Below, piece by piece: positions 7,158 to 15,227 of a DNA stretch of 19,181 nt. Made by a program: the position numbers and the translations under genes. Numbering within the stretch: position 1 is the stretch's first letter; the number at the start of each line of letters is the position of its first letter. The stretch is from CAYXPG01 sp964564845 (lineage in GTDB: Bacteria; Planctomycetota; Phycisphaerae; Sedimentisphaerales; Anaerobacaceae). The stretch covers positions 1-19,181 of the forward strand of contig CAZMCN010000026.1 in NCBI GenBank assembly GCA_964564845.1. The letters run 5' to 3'. The notes under the pieces are model-generated. The model was not told the origin of the DNA. It worked only from the letters and a program-made list of their open reading frames with translations, and searched no databases.

Positions 7158-8102
7158 TTATTTTAATGCTCTTAGAATTCGGGTTCTTATTCCTGCCGGT
7201 CTGGCCCCTTCCGGCACGAGGCAATTAACCGCCTTTGGAATCACCTTAATCTGTACCGGCAAAGGCGGCCCGGGGTCGCCGTCAATTTCAGTCTCGACAT
7301 CAGAGCTATCGGAAGTGACGGTTATGCTTTTACCCTGCCGATAAATAACGTTACGACTGTCGGCGTGATGCTTGAGGATAGTCAACACAGACTGCTTTAA
7401 CAATCGCAGCTGAGATGCACATTTATAAACACAGACATCCAGCAGGCCGTCAGACAAATCGGCATAGTGTAATATCTGAAGTCCCATTGCATATCTTGAG
7501 ATATTTCCGACAAAAATCAATCCTCTGTCGTTAAAAATTTCTTCCCCGTCCACTTCTACCTTCATCGGGTCAAATTTATAGTTCCAGAACGTTCTCCATA
7601 TCGGCCAAAAATAATCAAAGTGACTGATATGTCCTCTTCGCTGTTCGCTAACGCTTTTCACGACCTTGCCGTCAAAACCAAACCCTGCTACAGAGGTAAA
7701 ACATTTACCATTTATATTTCCGAGGTCGAGAAGCCGGGTGTAACCTGCTTGAAAGGTTTTTATCGTCGTTTGAATTTTTTCATCAAAACCCAATTCGTTT
7801 GCGAGCAGATTTTCTGTTCCGCTGGGCACAATTAGTAACGGCTTGTTACTTCCTTCCAGGCCATGTGCAATTTCTCTGACGGTGCCATCGCCGCCGACAA
7901 CAACAACGGCTGCGCAGTCATAATCAACAGCGGCTTCGGTGGCCAATTCGCAGGCATTGTCCAAGGAGGCGGTCAAGCCGACCCTGACTTTGAAACCTCT
8001 TCTGAGAAGATATTGTTCAAACTGCCGTCCGGCCAATCTGCCGCTGCTCGCACCTGACCTGGGATTTACAATATAAGCGATATAACCGTCACCTGGTTTC
8101 AT
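7158..8102 (-). CDS. Diacylglycerol kinase-family lipid kinase
   Basis: An ATP-dependent lipid kinase of the DAGK/YegS/sphingosine-kinase catalytic family, 314 residues, probably acting at the inner membrane face on diacylglycerol or a related lipid. Visible motifs: NPRSG (13-17), the nucleotide-binding GGDGT (70-74, in VVVVGGDGTVREIAHGL), and PSGTENLLANEL (from 93), where the family more often has GTxND. A central GFGFDG and a C-terminal beta-sandwich-like region ending in EIDGDPGPPLPVQIKVIP complete the fold. There is no transmembrane segment. Start: the ATG at 8102 is preferred over a TTG at 8105, with GGAG eight bases upstream inside the end of the preceding CYTH gene, from whose stop it is separated by five bases. 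The order CYTH - lipid kinase - kdsA suggests an envelope-related operon. The exact lipid substrate cannot be inferred. Confidence 0.88.
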   Translation of the reverse strand: MKPGDGYIAYIVNPRSGASSGRLAGRQFEQYLLRRGFKVRVGLTASLDNACELATEAAVDYDCAAVVVVGGDGTVREIAHGLEGSNKPLLIVPSGTENLLANELGFDEKIQTTIKTFQAGYTRLLDLGNINGKCFTSVAGFGFDGKVVKSVSEQRRGHISHFDYFWPIWRTFWNYKFDPMKVEVDGEEIFNDRGLIFVGNISRYAMGLQILHYADLSDGLLDVCVYKCASQLRLLKQSVLTILKHHADSRNVIYRQGKSITVTSDSSDVETEIDGDPGPPLPVQIKVIPKAVNCLVPEGARPAGIRTRILRALK

Positions 8103-8107
8103 CAATG

Positions 8108-8647
8108 CTACTCCAAGCTTTTTTGGCGGAGTTTCTCAGCCATCAGGACTGCATAACCTTGTGGGATGTGTGGCAGAACCGCCAGTCCCAAACTTTTCTG
8201 CAAATCAATAATACTTTTGTCATCAGGCCCTTCAATCTCCACAAAACTACCCAGCAAAGGCAGATGGTCCAAAGCAACTACACAGTTACCAAGCTTCCAG
8301 ATTCGTCGTTTCTTTTCAAATTCGAGCACTTTCTCATATCCAAGCGCCAAAAGCAACCTCCGGGTTGAATCGGCGTCTGCGAGCTCAATTTCAATTTCCC
8401 GCCTTTTCTTGAATTTATCTTTTTCTCTTGGGCCTTTATAAGTCAAAAATACTTTTTCCCGCTTTTCTGTTATCTGCCGCCGCAGCCTAATGCATCTGTC
8501 GGTTTTTATCAATTTTGCATCGGCATTATCAAAATAATAATCTTTCTGTAATTGCTCTTGTAAAAATTCAGCATCGAGCCGAGTCAGACGCCCTTCTATT
8601 TCCTCGGTCGAATCAACCTTTATTTTTGCTTCAATTTCAACTGTCAT
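8108..8647 (-). CDS. CYTH-domain protein (class IV adenylate cyclase / triphosphatase family)
   Basis: A 179-residue CYTH (CyaB-thiamine triphosphatase) protein. Members hydrolyse inorganic triphosphate or thiamine triphosphate, or cyclise ATP, in a closed beta tunnel. The N-terminal ExExK signature is present (Glu4, Glu6, Lys8 in VEIEAKIKV), with further tunnel residues in CIRLRRQ, FLTYKGP, KRREIEIEL, VVALDHLPLLGSFVEIEG. The length and segment order match the CyaB-like subgroup, in which adenylate cyclase activity is known for a few proteins and triphosphatase activity for others; the reaction here cannot be decided. Start: the ATG at 8647 puts the signature at residue 4, while a TTG at 8653 would add two residues. 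It begins 20 bases after the leuS stop and ends five bases before the lipid kinase start, so it is clearly part of the same run. Confidence 0.87.
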   Translation of the reverse strand: MTVEIEAKIKVDSTEEIEGRLTRLDAEFLQEQLQKDYYFDNADAKLIKTDRCIRLRRQITEKREKVFLTYKGPREKDKFKKRREIEIELADADSTRRLLLALGYEKVLEFEKKRRIWKLGNCVVALDHLPLLGSFVEIEGPDDKSIIDLQKSLGLAVLPHIPQGYAVLMAEKLRQKSLE

Positions 8648-8667
8648 CAGCAAATAATCCGGTATAG

Positions 8668-11232
8668 CTAAATCACAATATTTACCAGCCGAGATTTAAC
8701 AACGATAATTCTTCTTGGTTCTTTTCCGGCCATAGCGGCAATTACCTTCTCGCTGCTTAACACCTTTTGCTTAATCTCTTCTTCGTCCGCATCGGCGGAA
8801 ACTACTATCCTGCATTTTATTTTGCCATTGAGCTGAACGGCCAGTTCAATCTCTTTTTCCTTGATAAGCTCCTGGTCATACTCGGGCCAGGGTTCGTAAG
8901 CTAAAGAATCGGTATGTCCCAGTTTTACCCAAAGCTCTTCGGCGATATGAGGTGCAAAGGGTGAAAGAATCAGGACGAATTTCTCAATTATCCATTTGGG
9001 ACGAATTTTTTGTTTGATGAGGTGATTAAGAAAAATCATCATCGCACTTATGGCCGTATTAAAACTGAAGCTTTCAATATCATCACCTACTTTTTTAATC
9101 GTCTGATTCAACAGCCGCAATGTCGTCTCGTGGGCATCAGCTTCTCTTACTGCCTCGACAAGTTCGCCGGTTTCTTCATCAATCACCATTCTCCAGGCCC
9201 TCTGCAGGAACCGGTGCACACCCTCAACGCCCTGCATATTCCAGGGTTTGATAGCTTCCAGAGGCCCCATAAACATTTCATAAAGCCGCATCGAATCGGC
9301 ACCAAAATCGGCGATAACCTTATCGGGATTGACGACATTGCCGCGGGACTTGCTCATCTTCTGGCCGTCTTCGCCAAGTATCATTCCCTGATTGACAAGT
9401 TTATAAAACGGCTCTTTGGTGCTGACATAGCCCAAGTCATATAGAAACTTATGCCAGAAGCGTGAGTACAAAAGATGCAGCACGGCGTGTTCAGCGCCGC
9501 CGATATACAAATCAACTCCCTTCGGAGCCATCCAGTATTTTTCTTTTTCGCTGTCCCAGGCCTGCTGATTATTATGCGGGTCGAGGTATCGCAGATAGTA
9601 CCAGCAGCTGCCGGCCCATTGAGGCATTGTGTTTGTCTCACGTTTGGCTGTGGCGCCATCGGGCAAAGTAACATTGACCCAATCGTGGGCACTTGCCAAC
9701 GGCGGCTCACCCATCCCGCCGGGCTTATAGTTTTCAACCACCGGCAGCTCCAAAGGCAAATCTTCTTCGCTCAGCGCGACAATTCTGCCGTCTTCTGTAT
9801 GGAGAATTGGAAAGGGTTCTCCCCAATAACGCTGCCTGCTGAAGAGCCAGTCGCGCAGTTTATAGTTAACAGCTTTTCTGCCAAGGCCTTTTTCACCGAG
9901 CCAGTTTGTAATTTGCTCTTTGAATTCGGCGGTTGTCAGCCCGTCGAACTGTCCGGAGTTAATCGCCTTGCCGTCGCCGATGAAGCATAACTTGCCTTGC
10001 TTGACTAATTTGGCTTGTTCACTATCTTGCGGTTCAACAACCGGGATGATTGGCAGGCCGAATTTTTTAGCAAATTCAAAGTCCCTTTCGTCGTGAGCCG
10101 GAACCGCCATAATTGCACCGGTGCCGTAGCTTATTAAAACGTAATCGCTGAGCCAGATAGGGATTTTTTCGCCGTTGACCGGATTTATGGCGAAAGCTCC
10201 GGTGAAAACACCGGTTTTTTGTTTTGCCAAATCTGTTCTGTCCAAATCACTCTTCCGTGCCGCCTGCCGGCGATAAACCTCCACAGCCTGCTTTTTGTCA
10301 TCGGTCGTAATAACGTCAACAAGTTTGTGCTCAGGAGCCATAACCATATAAGTTGCGCCGAAGAGGGTATCCGGGCGAGTGGTAAAGACGCGAATGATTT
10401 CATCGAAGCGGTCAATTTTGAAATCAACGTCGGCTCCGACGCTCTTGCCAATCCAGTCGGTCTGCAGTTTTTTTATAGATTCAGGCCAATCCACTTCGCT
10501 TAATTCGCTAAGGAGTCTCTCAGCATATCTTGTTATTCTCAGCATCCACTGCCTCATCGGCTTTCTGATAACCGGATGGCTACCGCGCTCACTCACTCCA
10601 CCCACGACTTCTTCATTTGCCAGGACAGTCCCCAAGGCCGGGCACCAGTTGACGGGCACTTCGTCTTCGTAAGCCAGGCGGTTATCGCCTATAAACTTTC
10701 GCTTTTCGGCCTGGCTTAAACCATCCGGAATCGGCAACTGTTCTATTGGTTTTGCCCTCTGCTCGGCCCGGTCAAAATAGCTGTTGAAAAACTTCAGGAA
10801 AATCCACTGGGTCCACCTGTAATAATTCGGGTCGGTGGTATTTACTTCCCGGTCCCAGTCATAGCTGAAACCCAGTGATTTGGTTTGCCGACGCATACCA
10901 TCGATGTTTTTTTGCGTGGTTGTTGCAGGATGTGTGCCGGTCTCGACGGCATACTGCTCTGCCGGCAGACCGAATGCATCCCAGCCAAAAGGGTGCAGGA
11001 CATTGAATCCCCTCATTCGTTTATAGCGGGCGACTATGTCGCTTGCCGTATAACTTAGCGGATGACCAACGTGCAGGCCTTGCGCGCTGGGGTAGGGAAA
11101 CATATCCAGCACATAATATTTGGGTTTGGAATCATCACAGTCATTTGCCTTAAACGTCTTGTGCTTTTGCCAGAACTGCTGCCACTTCTTCTCAATCTCA
11201 CTAAACTTATAAGAACCTTTTTTAGCACTCAT
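8668..11232 (-). CDS. leuS: Leucyl-tRNA synthetase
   Basis: Charges tRNA-Leu with leucine in the cytoplasm. The 854-residue class I synthetase has the HIGH-type signature HVGH (54-57, in YPSAQGLHVGHPLSY), the KMSKS loop (625-629, GQKMSKSRGNVV), and the CP1 editing domain with TTRPDTLFGATYMVMAPEH (from 284) and GTGAIMAVPAHDERD (370-384; Asp381 matches the conserved editing aspartate). The C-terminal anticodon-binding region and terminal domain are complete, and the length is normal for bacterial LeuRS. Start: ATG 11232 with AAGGA just upstream. It is the first gene of the minus-strand run down to 5233 and diverges from the pilus locus across a 524-base gap. Confidence 0.98.
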   Translation of the reverse strand: MSAKKGSYKFSEIEKKWQQFWQKHKTFKANDCDDSKPKYYVLDMFPYPSAQGLHVGHPLSYTASDIVARYKRMRGFNVLHPFGWDAFGLPAEQYAVETGTHPATTTQKNIDGMRRQTKSLGFSYDWDREVNTTDPNYYRWTQWIFLKFFNSYFDRAEQRAKPIEQLPIPDGLSQAEKRKFIGDNRLAYEDEVPVNWCPALGTVLANEEVVGGVSERGSHPVIRKPMRQWMLRITRYAERLLSELSEVDWPESIKKLQTDWIGKSVGADVDFKIDRFDEIIRVFTTRPDTLFGATYMVMAPEHKLVDVITTDDKKQAVEVYRRQAARKSDLDRTDLAKQKTGVFTGAFAINPVNGEKIPIWLSDYVLISYGTGAIMAVPAHDERDFEFAKKFGLPIIPVVEPQDSEQAKLVKQGKLCFIGDGKAINSGQFDGLTTAEFKEQITNWLGEKGLGRKAVNYKLRDWLFSRQRYWGEPFPILHTEDGRIVALSEEDLPLELPVVENYKPGGMGEPPLASAHDWVNVTLPDGATAKRETNTMPQWAGSCWYYLRYLDPHNNQQAWDSEKEKYWMAPKGVDLYIGGAEHAVLHLLYSRFWHKFLYDLGYVSTKEPFYKLVNQGMILGEDGQKMSKSRGNVVNPDKVIADFGADSMRLYEMFMGPLEAIKPWNMQGVEGVHRFLQRAWRMVIDEETGELVEAVREADAHETTLRLLNQTIKKVGDDIESFSFNTAISAMMIFLNHLIKQKIRPKWIIEKFVLILSPFAPHIAEELWVKLGHTDSLAYEPWPEYDQELIKEKEIELAVQLNGKIKCRIVVSADADEEEIKQKVLSSEKVIAAMAGKEPRRIIVVKSRLVNIVI

Positions 11233-11357
11233 TTATCCTTACCACTTCCTCATCAAAAGAATAAAAACAGGTAGAGGGGACTCTAATTGCGGGCCTGCCG
11301 TCATCTCTTAACTTGCCTGATTACTTATTTTACAACAGATTCGAACATAATTCTAAC

Positions 11358-11380
11358 AAAAATATCGGTTATGCCGATAT
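11358..11380 (-). promoter_or_regulatory. Hairpin plus T-run in the leuS leader, possible attenuator
   Basis: ATATCGG (11362-11368) and CCGATAT (11374-11380) form a perfect 7-bp stem with a five-base loop. On the minus strand it is followed by TTTT. It lies about 130 bases before the leuS start, so it could be a leader terminator if transcription begins upstream of it; it could also be a chance AT-rich palindrome. Confidence 0.3.
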
Positions 11381-11571
11381 CAAGGAAAAAATTGTTTAGC
11401 CTGCCGTATTAAAAAAATTATAAAAAAACTGCAATATCGACCTTGCCGGCAAATTGCTGCCCGTCCCATAAAACTGTTTCTGACAAAAAGCTACGCAGAC
11501 TCAAAAACCAAAATAGAAAAGAGCAGGTTGATTTCAAGACTATTTACCATATCAAATTTATTTTTGATTTT

Positions 11572-11599
11572 TTGCTTTTGGCGGTTTTTAGCTTATATT
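11572..11599 (+). promoter_or_regulatory. Candidate sigma70-type promoter for the pilus locus
   Basis: TTGCTT (11572-11577) and TATATT (11594-11599) are separated by 16 bases, in an AT-rich stretch about 160 bases before the ATPase gene. The match is by eye and the region is AT-rich, so chance is possible. Confidence 0.35.
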
Positions 11600-11756
11600 T
11601 TAAGTAATGAAAGGTGGTGAAAAGCAAGCTCAACTCCCTGAATTTTGCGGCCGGCATCTTTCTAAAGAAAGAGCAGACACCGCCTACATAATTGTTTGCA
11701 GTTCATCGAGGTGAATACCTGATAAACAGCAATGAATTGATGAGATTGGAAAAATA

Positions 11757-13523
11757 ATGAAAGCTGTACAAAATACCCCCAATACTCTTAATGCATCAAA
11801 AACAAATGGAGACCACTTCTTCGGCGAGTTACTGGTCTCAAAGGGGCTAATAGCCCGCAGAGAATTAATCGAAGCACTAAACGAGCAGCGTGAGCACGGC
11901 GGTCGCCTCGGCGACGTACTGGTTAATCAGAAAAAGCTCAACGCCGAGGACATTACCCGCACCCTGGCCGAGCACCTGTCAATGGAATACGTCCGGCTCG
12001 ACAATATTTCTGAAATAGATATAAATACTGCTCGAATCCTGCCTGAGAGCATTGCCAAGCGATTCTGTCTTCTGGCTATCGGCGAGGAAGAGGACAAAAT
12101 TATCATTGCAATGGCAGACCCGCTCAACGTCATAGCAATAGATACAATCACGTTGAAGATAAAGCGTCAGATAAAAGTGGTGATTAGTTCTGCCGAGGAA
12201 ATTAGCCGGGCCATAGAGGCAATTTTTCACGGTTCCGATGTCGAAGAACAACGGCTTCGCGACCTGGTAGAACTCGAAGTTGAGACCGAAGAGTCTCAGA
12301 AACAACAACAGGATGAGGGAGAAGAAGATATCAGCAGTGCAGCTACAAAGGCGCCTGTAATTCGTTTTGTTGACCTTCTGCTTAGTCATGCGGTCAAAAG
12401 CAGAGCAAGCGACATTCATATCGAACCGCAGGAAAAATCAATGACGATTCGTATGCGAGTGGACGGGATACTCCGTGAGATGGTTCCGCCGGCCCGGAAG
12501 ATGCAGGCTGCTGTAATCACAAGAATCAAGATTCTTGCAAAAATGGACATTGCCGAGCGCAGGCTGCCCCAGGACGGCCGATTCAAAATGAAAGCCATCG
12601 GCAGAGATATAGATGTGCGTGTATCAATACTTCCGATAATATACGGCGAAAAAGTCGTGATGCGAATTCTGGATACGTCTGCGGTAAACCACAATCTGGA
12701 CCAGCTCGGTTTCGAACCCGAACTTCTTGTGGAGTTTAAGAGCATATTGGCTCAACCACACGGTATTATAATTGTCACCGGGCCGACCGGCAGCGGCAAA
12801 AGCACCACTTTATACTCGGCACTGCAATACCTCAAAGACCCTACGAAAAACATTACGACGGTTGAAGACCCTGTTGAATATCGTCTTGCGGGGATTAACC
12901 AGACTCAGGTAAAGACCGAAATCAACCTCAATTTTGCGTCCTGCCTGCGCTCCATCCTAAGACAGGACCCGGACATAGTTTTAGTCGGTGAAATCAGAGA
13001 CAAGGAAACGGTTGAGATTGCGATAAAGGCGTCTTTGACCGGCCATTTGGTGCTCAGCACGTTCCATACAAACGATGCACCCAGTGCAATAAGCAGACTG
13101 GTATATATGGGAGTGGAATCGTTTCTACTGGCTTCATCACTAAACTTAATCGTCGCTCAAAGACTGGTCAGAAAAATTTGTGACAACTGTAAAGAGCCTG
13201 TCGGTCTTAGTGAACAGGCCCTTAAGCATTTGAAGATTGACCCCGAAAAGGCAAGGGATGCTGTTTTTTACCATGGTCGGGGATGCAAAAACTGTGCAGA
13301 AACAGGGTATTTCGGGAGACTACCGATATTTGAATTCTTGGTTATGGACAGCGATTTCCGTGAAAAACTCATTGAACGCGCAAGTGAATCGGAAATAAGA
13401 GCGATGGCACGACAAAAAGGATACGGCGGACTGCTTGAGAGCGGTGTAAATAAGGCCCTGCAGGGCTTAACCACCGCTGAGGAAGTGCTGAGAGTAGCAT
13501 TCACAGAAAATGTTAAAGATTAA
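11757..13523 (+). CDS. Type II secretion / type IV pilus assembly ATPase (GspE/PilB family)
   Basis: A cytoplasmic hexameric ATPase that powers (pseudo)pilus assembly with the platform protein encoded next. In the 588 residues: an MshE-N-like domain (about 20-155) with two LG..LV repeats (FGELLVSKGLI, 22-32, and RLGDVLVNQKKL, 50-61), an acidic linker (161-195), then the ATPase core. Walker A is GPTGSGKST (342-350), the Asp box includes TTVEDPVEY (367-375), Walker B is IVLVGEIRD (407-415), and the His box is LSTFHTNDAPSA. Two cysteine pairs, Cys475/Cys478 and Cys510/Cys513, form the zinc-binding tetracysteine motif of GspE/PilB. Start: ATG 11757 with GGA at a suitable distance. It is the first gene of the pilus locus. 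PilB versus GspE cannot be decided without the secretin and other partners. Confidence 0.94.
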   Translation: MKAVQNTPNTLNASKTNGDHFFGELLVSKGLIARRELIEALNEQREHGGRLGDVLVNQKKLNAEDITRTLAEHLSMEYVRLDNISEIDINTARILPESIAKRFCLLAIGEEEDKIIIAMADPLNVIAIDTITLKIKRQIKVVISSAEEISRAIEAIFHGSDVEEQRLRDLVELEVETEESQKQQQDEGEEDISSAATKAPVIRFVDLLLSHAVKSRASDIHIEPQEKSMTIRMRVDGILREMVPPARKMQAAVITRIKILAKMDIAERRLPQDGRFKMKAIGRDIDVRVSILPIIYGEKVVMRILDTSAVNHNLDQLGFEPELLVEFKSILAQPHGIIIVTGPTGSGKSTTLYSALQYLKDPTKNITTVEDPVEYRLAGINQTQVKTEINLNFASCLRSILRQDPDIVLVGEIRDKETVEIAIKASLTGHLVLSTFHTNDAPSAISRLVYMGVESFLLASSLNLIVAQRLVRKICDNCKEPVGLSEQALKHLKIDPEKARDAVFYHGRGCKNCAETGYFGRLPIFEFLVMDSDFREKLIERASESEIRAMARQKGYGGLLESGVNKALQGLTTAEEVLRVAFTENVKD

Positions 13524-13823
13524 CAATCACAAGAAATAATAATTACTGTAAAGACTGTCTGAAACAGTAAATCTTCAACCAGAGCAGCGTAAAGGGGGAA
13601 ATGGGTTTCGGGTATATTAGGGACTCCATTTCGCAATAAGTCGCAAAATGGGAACTTTTAAAGTAACGGTTTCTTATAAGCTGACGATTCATTTTTTTCT
13701 AAACCGAAGGTTTTTAGGCGCCGATTAAGAAAGCGGATAAAAGGTGTAAATCAACAGATTTACTTCTCAACAATTGAAGCGCAAAAATACAGTTTTTGGC
13801 TTTTTCCTGAGATGAGCTATTAA
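13524..13823 (+). other. Structured 300-base gap between the ATPase and platform-protein genes
   Basis: No gene is visible. The gap contains a TTACTGT/ACAGTAA stem (13543-13570), copy 1 of the palindromic repeat (13620-13654), a weak AAACC-GAA-GGTTT hairpin followed by T (13701-13715), and a perfect GTAAATC-AACA-GATTTAC hairpin (13746-13763) about 60 bases before the next start. None is a textbook terminator, so read-through into the platform gene is likely. Confidence 0.5.
13620..13654 (+). repeat. Palindromic spacer repeat, copy 1
   Basis: This 35-base sequence matches copy 2 (15152-15186) at 33 of 35 positions. It forms a stem between CCATTTCGC and GCAAAATGG (one C-A mismatch) around AATAAGTC. 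A further related arm, GAAATGGG, lies just upstream near 13598. Confidence 0.85.
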
Positions 13824-15035
13824 ATGAAAAACTACAATTATATTGCTCGTGATGTATCAGGGGCTCAAAAGCAGGGATTTCTACAGGCGATTTCCTCCAA
13901 CGATGTTCTTAGCTGGCTTCGTGAGCAGGGTTTTACTCCGGTCTCTATCAATGAAATTACCACGGCAGCCAACAAAGCCAAGGTAAAATCACGCCGAAAA
14001 CGCATTAAATCAGCAGAACTGGCGGCGTTGTGTTGGCAGTTGACTACAATGGTAGAGGGAGGAATTCCTATTACCGAAGCCTTAGAAGCCGTCTCGGAAG
14101 ATATCGAGAATTCACATCTCCAGGACATTCTGAAAAAGGTGCTGGAAAAAGTGCTGAAAGGTCAGCCGTTTTCGGAAAGTCTCGCAGATTTTCCAAAGGT
14201 ATTTGACCATCTTGCCTGTGCCATTGTGTTATCGGGTGAAACCGGCGGTAATCTTCCAGAAGCGCTTCACAGGGGCGCTCAGTATTTTGACACTCGCGAT
14301 AAATTGAAGAAAAAAGTCCAGGCGGCAACGACCTATCCCACATTCGTATTATCATTTATCGTTCTGATAGTCATATTCATAATGGCTTTTATAATCCCGC
14401 GATTCCGCACGATATTTGACCAAATCGGGAGTGAGCTGCCCGCTTTCACACGGGCATTTATGGGGTTTTATGACATATTGCGATTCAACCTGCTCTATAT
14501 TATCGGCTCATTAATCCTGTTAATCATTCTCGGGATTTCATGCTCGAAAACTAAAAAAGGCCATGAGCTATTGAGCAGAATTGTCCTTGGGCTGCCACTG
14601 CTCGGTATGGTATTCAGCCAGGCTTTTATTGCGATGTTCTCAAAGACAATGTCAATATTAGTTGCTTCCGGGGTTTCAGTGCTGGAAATATTCGATATTC
14701 TCAGTGAAATGACACGCAACGATATCATAAAAGACGCGATAAAACAATCCCGAGAGCGTATTGTCGAGGGCTCAAGCATCTCTTCCAGTATGGCTGCCAC
14801 CGGCTTTTTCCCCAATATGCTAATCAAAATGGTACAAATCGGTGAACAAAGCGGCTCGATATCCCAGGTTCTGGAGAGGACCTCCAATTACTATGAACGC
14901 AAGGTAGATACAACCATAACAACTGTAATGAGTCTGCTTGAGCCAATAATGATTGTTACGGTTGGAGCGATTGTATTGGTCGTCGTTCTGGCACTGTATC
15001 TGCCCATATTTACGATGTCGGACATAAAAGGGTAG
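13824..15035 (+). CDS. Type II secretion / type IV pilus inner-membrane platform protein (GspF/PilC family)
   Basis: An integral inner-membrane protein on which the assembly ATPase acts to add pilin subunits. The 403 residues show the family architecture: a short cytoplasmic N-terminal region (YNYIARDVSG), T2SSF domain 1 (about 66-193) and T2SSF domain 2 (about 269-396). Each has the conserved glycine-rich turn (SGETGGNLPEAL at 137-148; IGEQSGSISQVL at 339-350) and a conserved inner helix (LTTMVEGGIPITEAL; MSILVASGVSVLEIF). Hydrophobic segments at about 171-192, 222-240 and 376-395 are the expected three membrane helices. Start: ATG 13824, with only a weak purine-rich site upstream. It sits between the ATPase and pilin genes, a standard arrangement. 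Confidence 0.94.
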   Translation: MKNYNYIARDVSGAQKQGFLQAISSNDVLSWLREQGFTPVSINEITTAANKAKVKSRRKRIKSAELAALCWQLTTMVEGGIPITEALEAVSEDIENSHLQDILKKVLEKVLKGQPFSESLADFPKVFDHLACAIVLSGETGGNLPEALHRGAQYFDTRDKLKKKVQAATTYPTFVLSFIVLIVIFIMAFIIPRFRTIFDQIGSELPAFTRAFMGFYDILRFNLLYIIGSLILLIILGISCSKTKKGHELLSRIVLGLPLLGMVFSQAFIAMFSKTMSILVASGVSVLEIFDILSEMTRNDIIKDAIKQSRERIVEGSSISSSMAATGFFPNMLIKMVQIGEQSGSISQVLERTSNYYERKVDTTITTVMSLLEPIMIVTVGAIVLVVVLALYLPIFTMSDIKG

Positions 15036-15044
15036 TGCAAGCCC

Positions 15045-15058
15045 CGAAATGGGAACCC
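15045..15058 (+). repeat. Half-copy (single arm) of the palindromic spacer repeat
   Basis: CGAAATGGGAACCC repeats the right arm of the palindromic repeat. It starts ten bases after the platform-protein stop and is in inverted orientation relative to the left arm of copy 2 at 15152, bounding about 120 bases between them. Confidence 0.6.
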
Positions 15059-15151
15059 TAAAATAAATAGTAATATAGTCGCCAATAAATTTGGTCGATT
15101 GTAATTATGATAAATTAAAGCTAACGGATGCCTGTTTTCGCAGGTATAAGC

Positions 15152-15189
15152 GGGACCCCATTTTGCAATAAGTCGCAAAATGGGAACCC
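15152..15189 (+). repeat. Palindromic spacer repeat, copy 2
   Basis: CCATTTTGC and GCAAAATGG form a perfect 9-bp stem around AATAAGTC. With mismatches the pairing extends to GGGACC...GGAACCC. It sits 38 bases before the first pilin start and carries an in-frame ATG at 15180, which I do not take as the pilin start. Confidence 0.88.
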
Positions 15190-15227
15190 AAAAGATAACT
15201 TCAAAACGTTTTTTAGGAGAAATTGAG

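Larger units (their letters stand above)
11233..11756. other. Divergent intergenic region between leuS and the pilus assembly ATPase gene
   Basis: 524 AT-rich bases without a credible gene. It should hold promoters and leaders for both directions. Seen here: a hairpin with a short T-run on the leuS strand (11358-11380), a sigma70-like pair on the plus strand (11572-11599), and a plus-strand leader in which GGTGGTG (near 11613) could pair with CACCGCC (near 11690) through one G-U pair, enclosing a CTTTCT/AGAAAG hairpin. No known riboswitch was recognised; in particular no leucine T-box specifier pattern was seen in the leuS leader. Confidence 0.5.

Noticed and set aside
9010..9444. Open frames on the plus strand opposite leuS, with others opposite kdsA and the ATPase gene
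   Set aside because: They are antisense to strongly conserved coding sequence, carry no recognisable motif and have no ribosome binding site or gene context.
15180..15227. Upstream ATG for the first pilin
   Set aside because: It lies within the palindromic repeat, has no Shine-Dalgarno, and would give an overlong leader; ATG 15228 has an excellent ribosome binding site.
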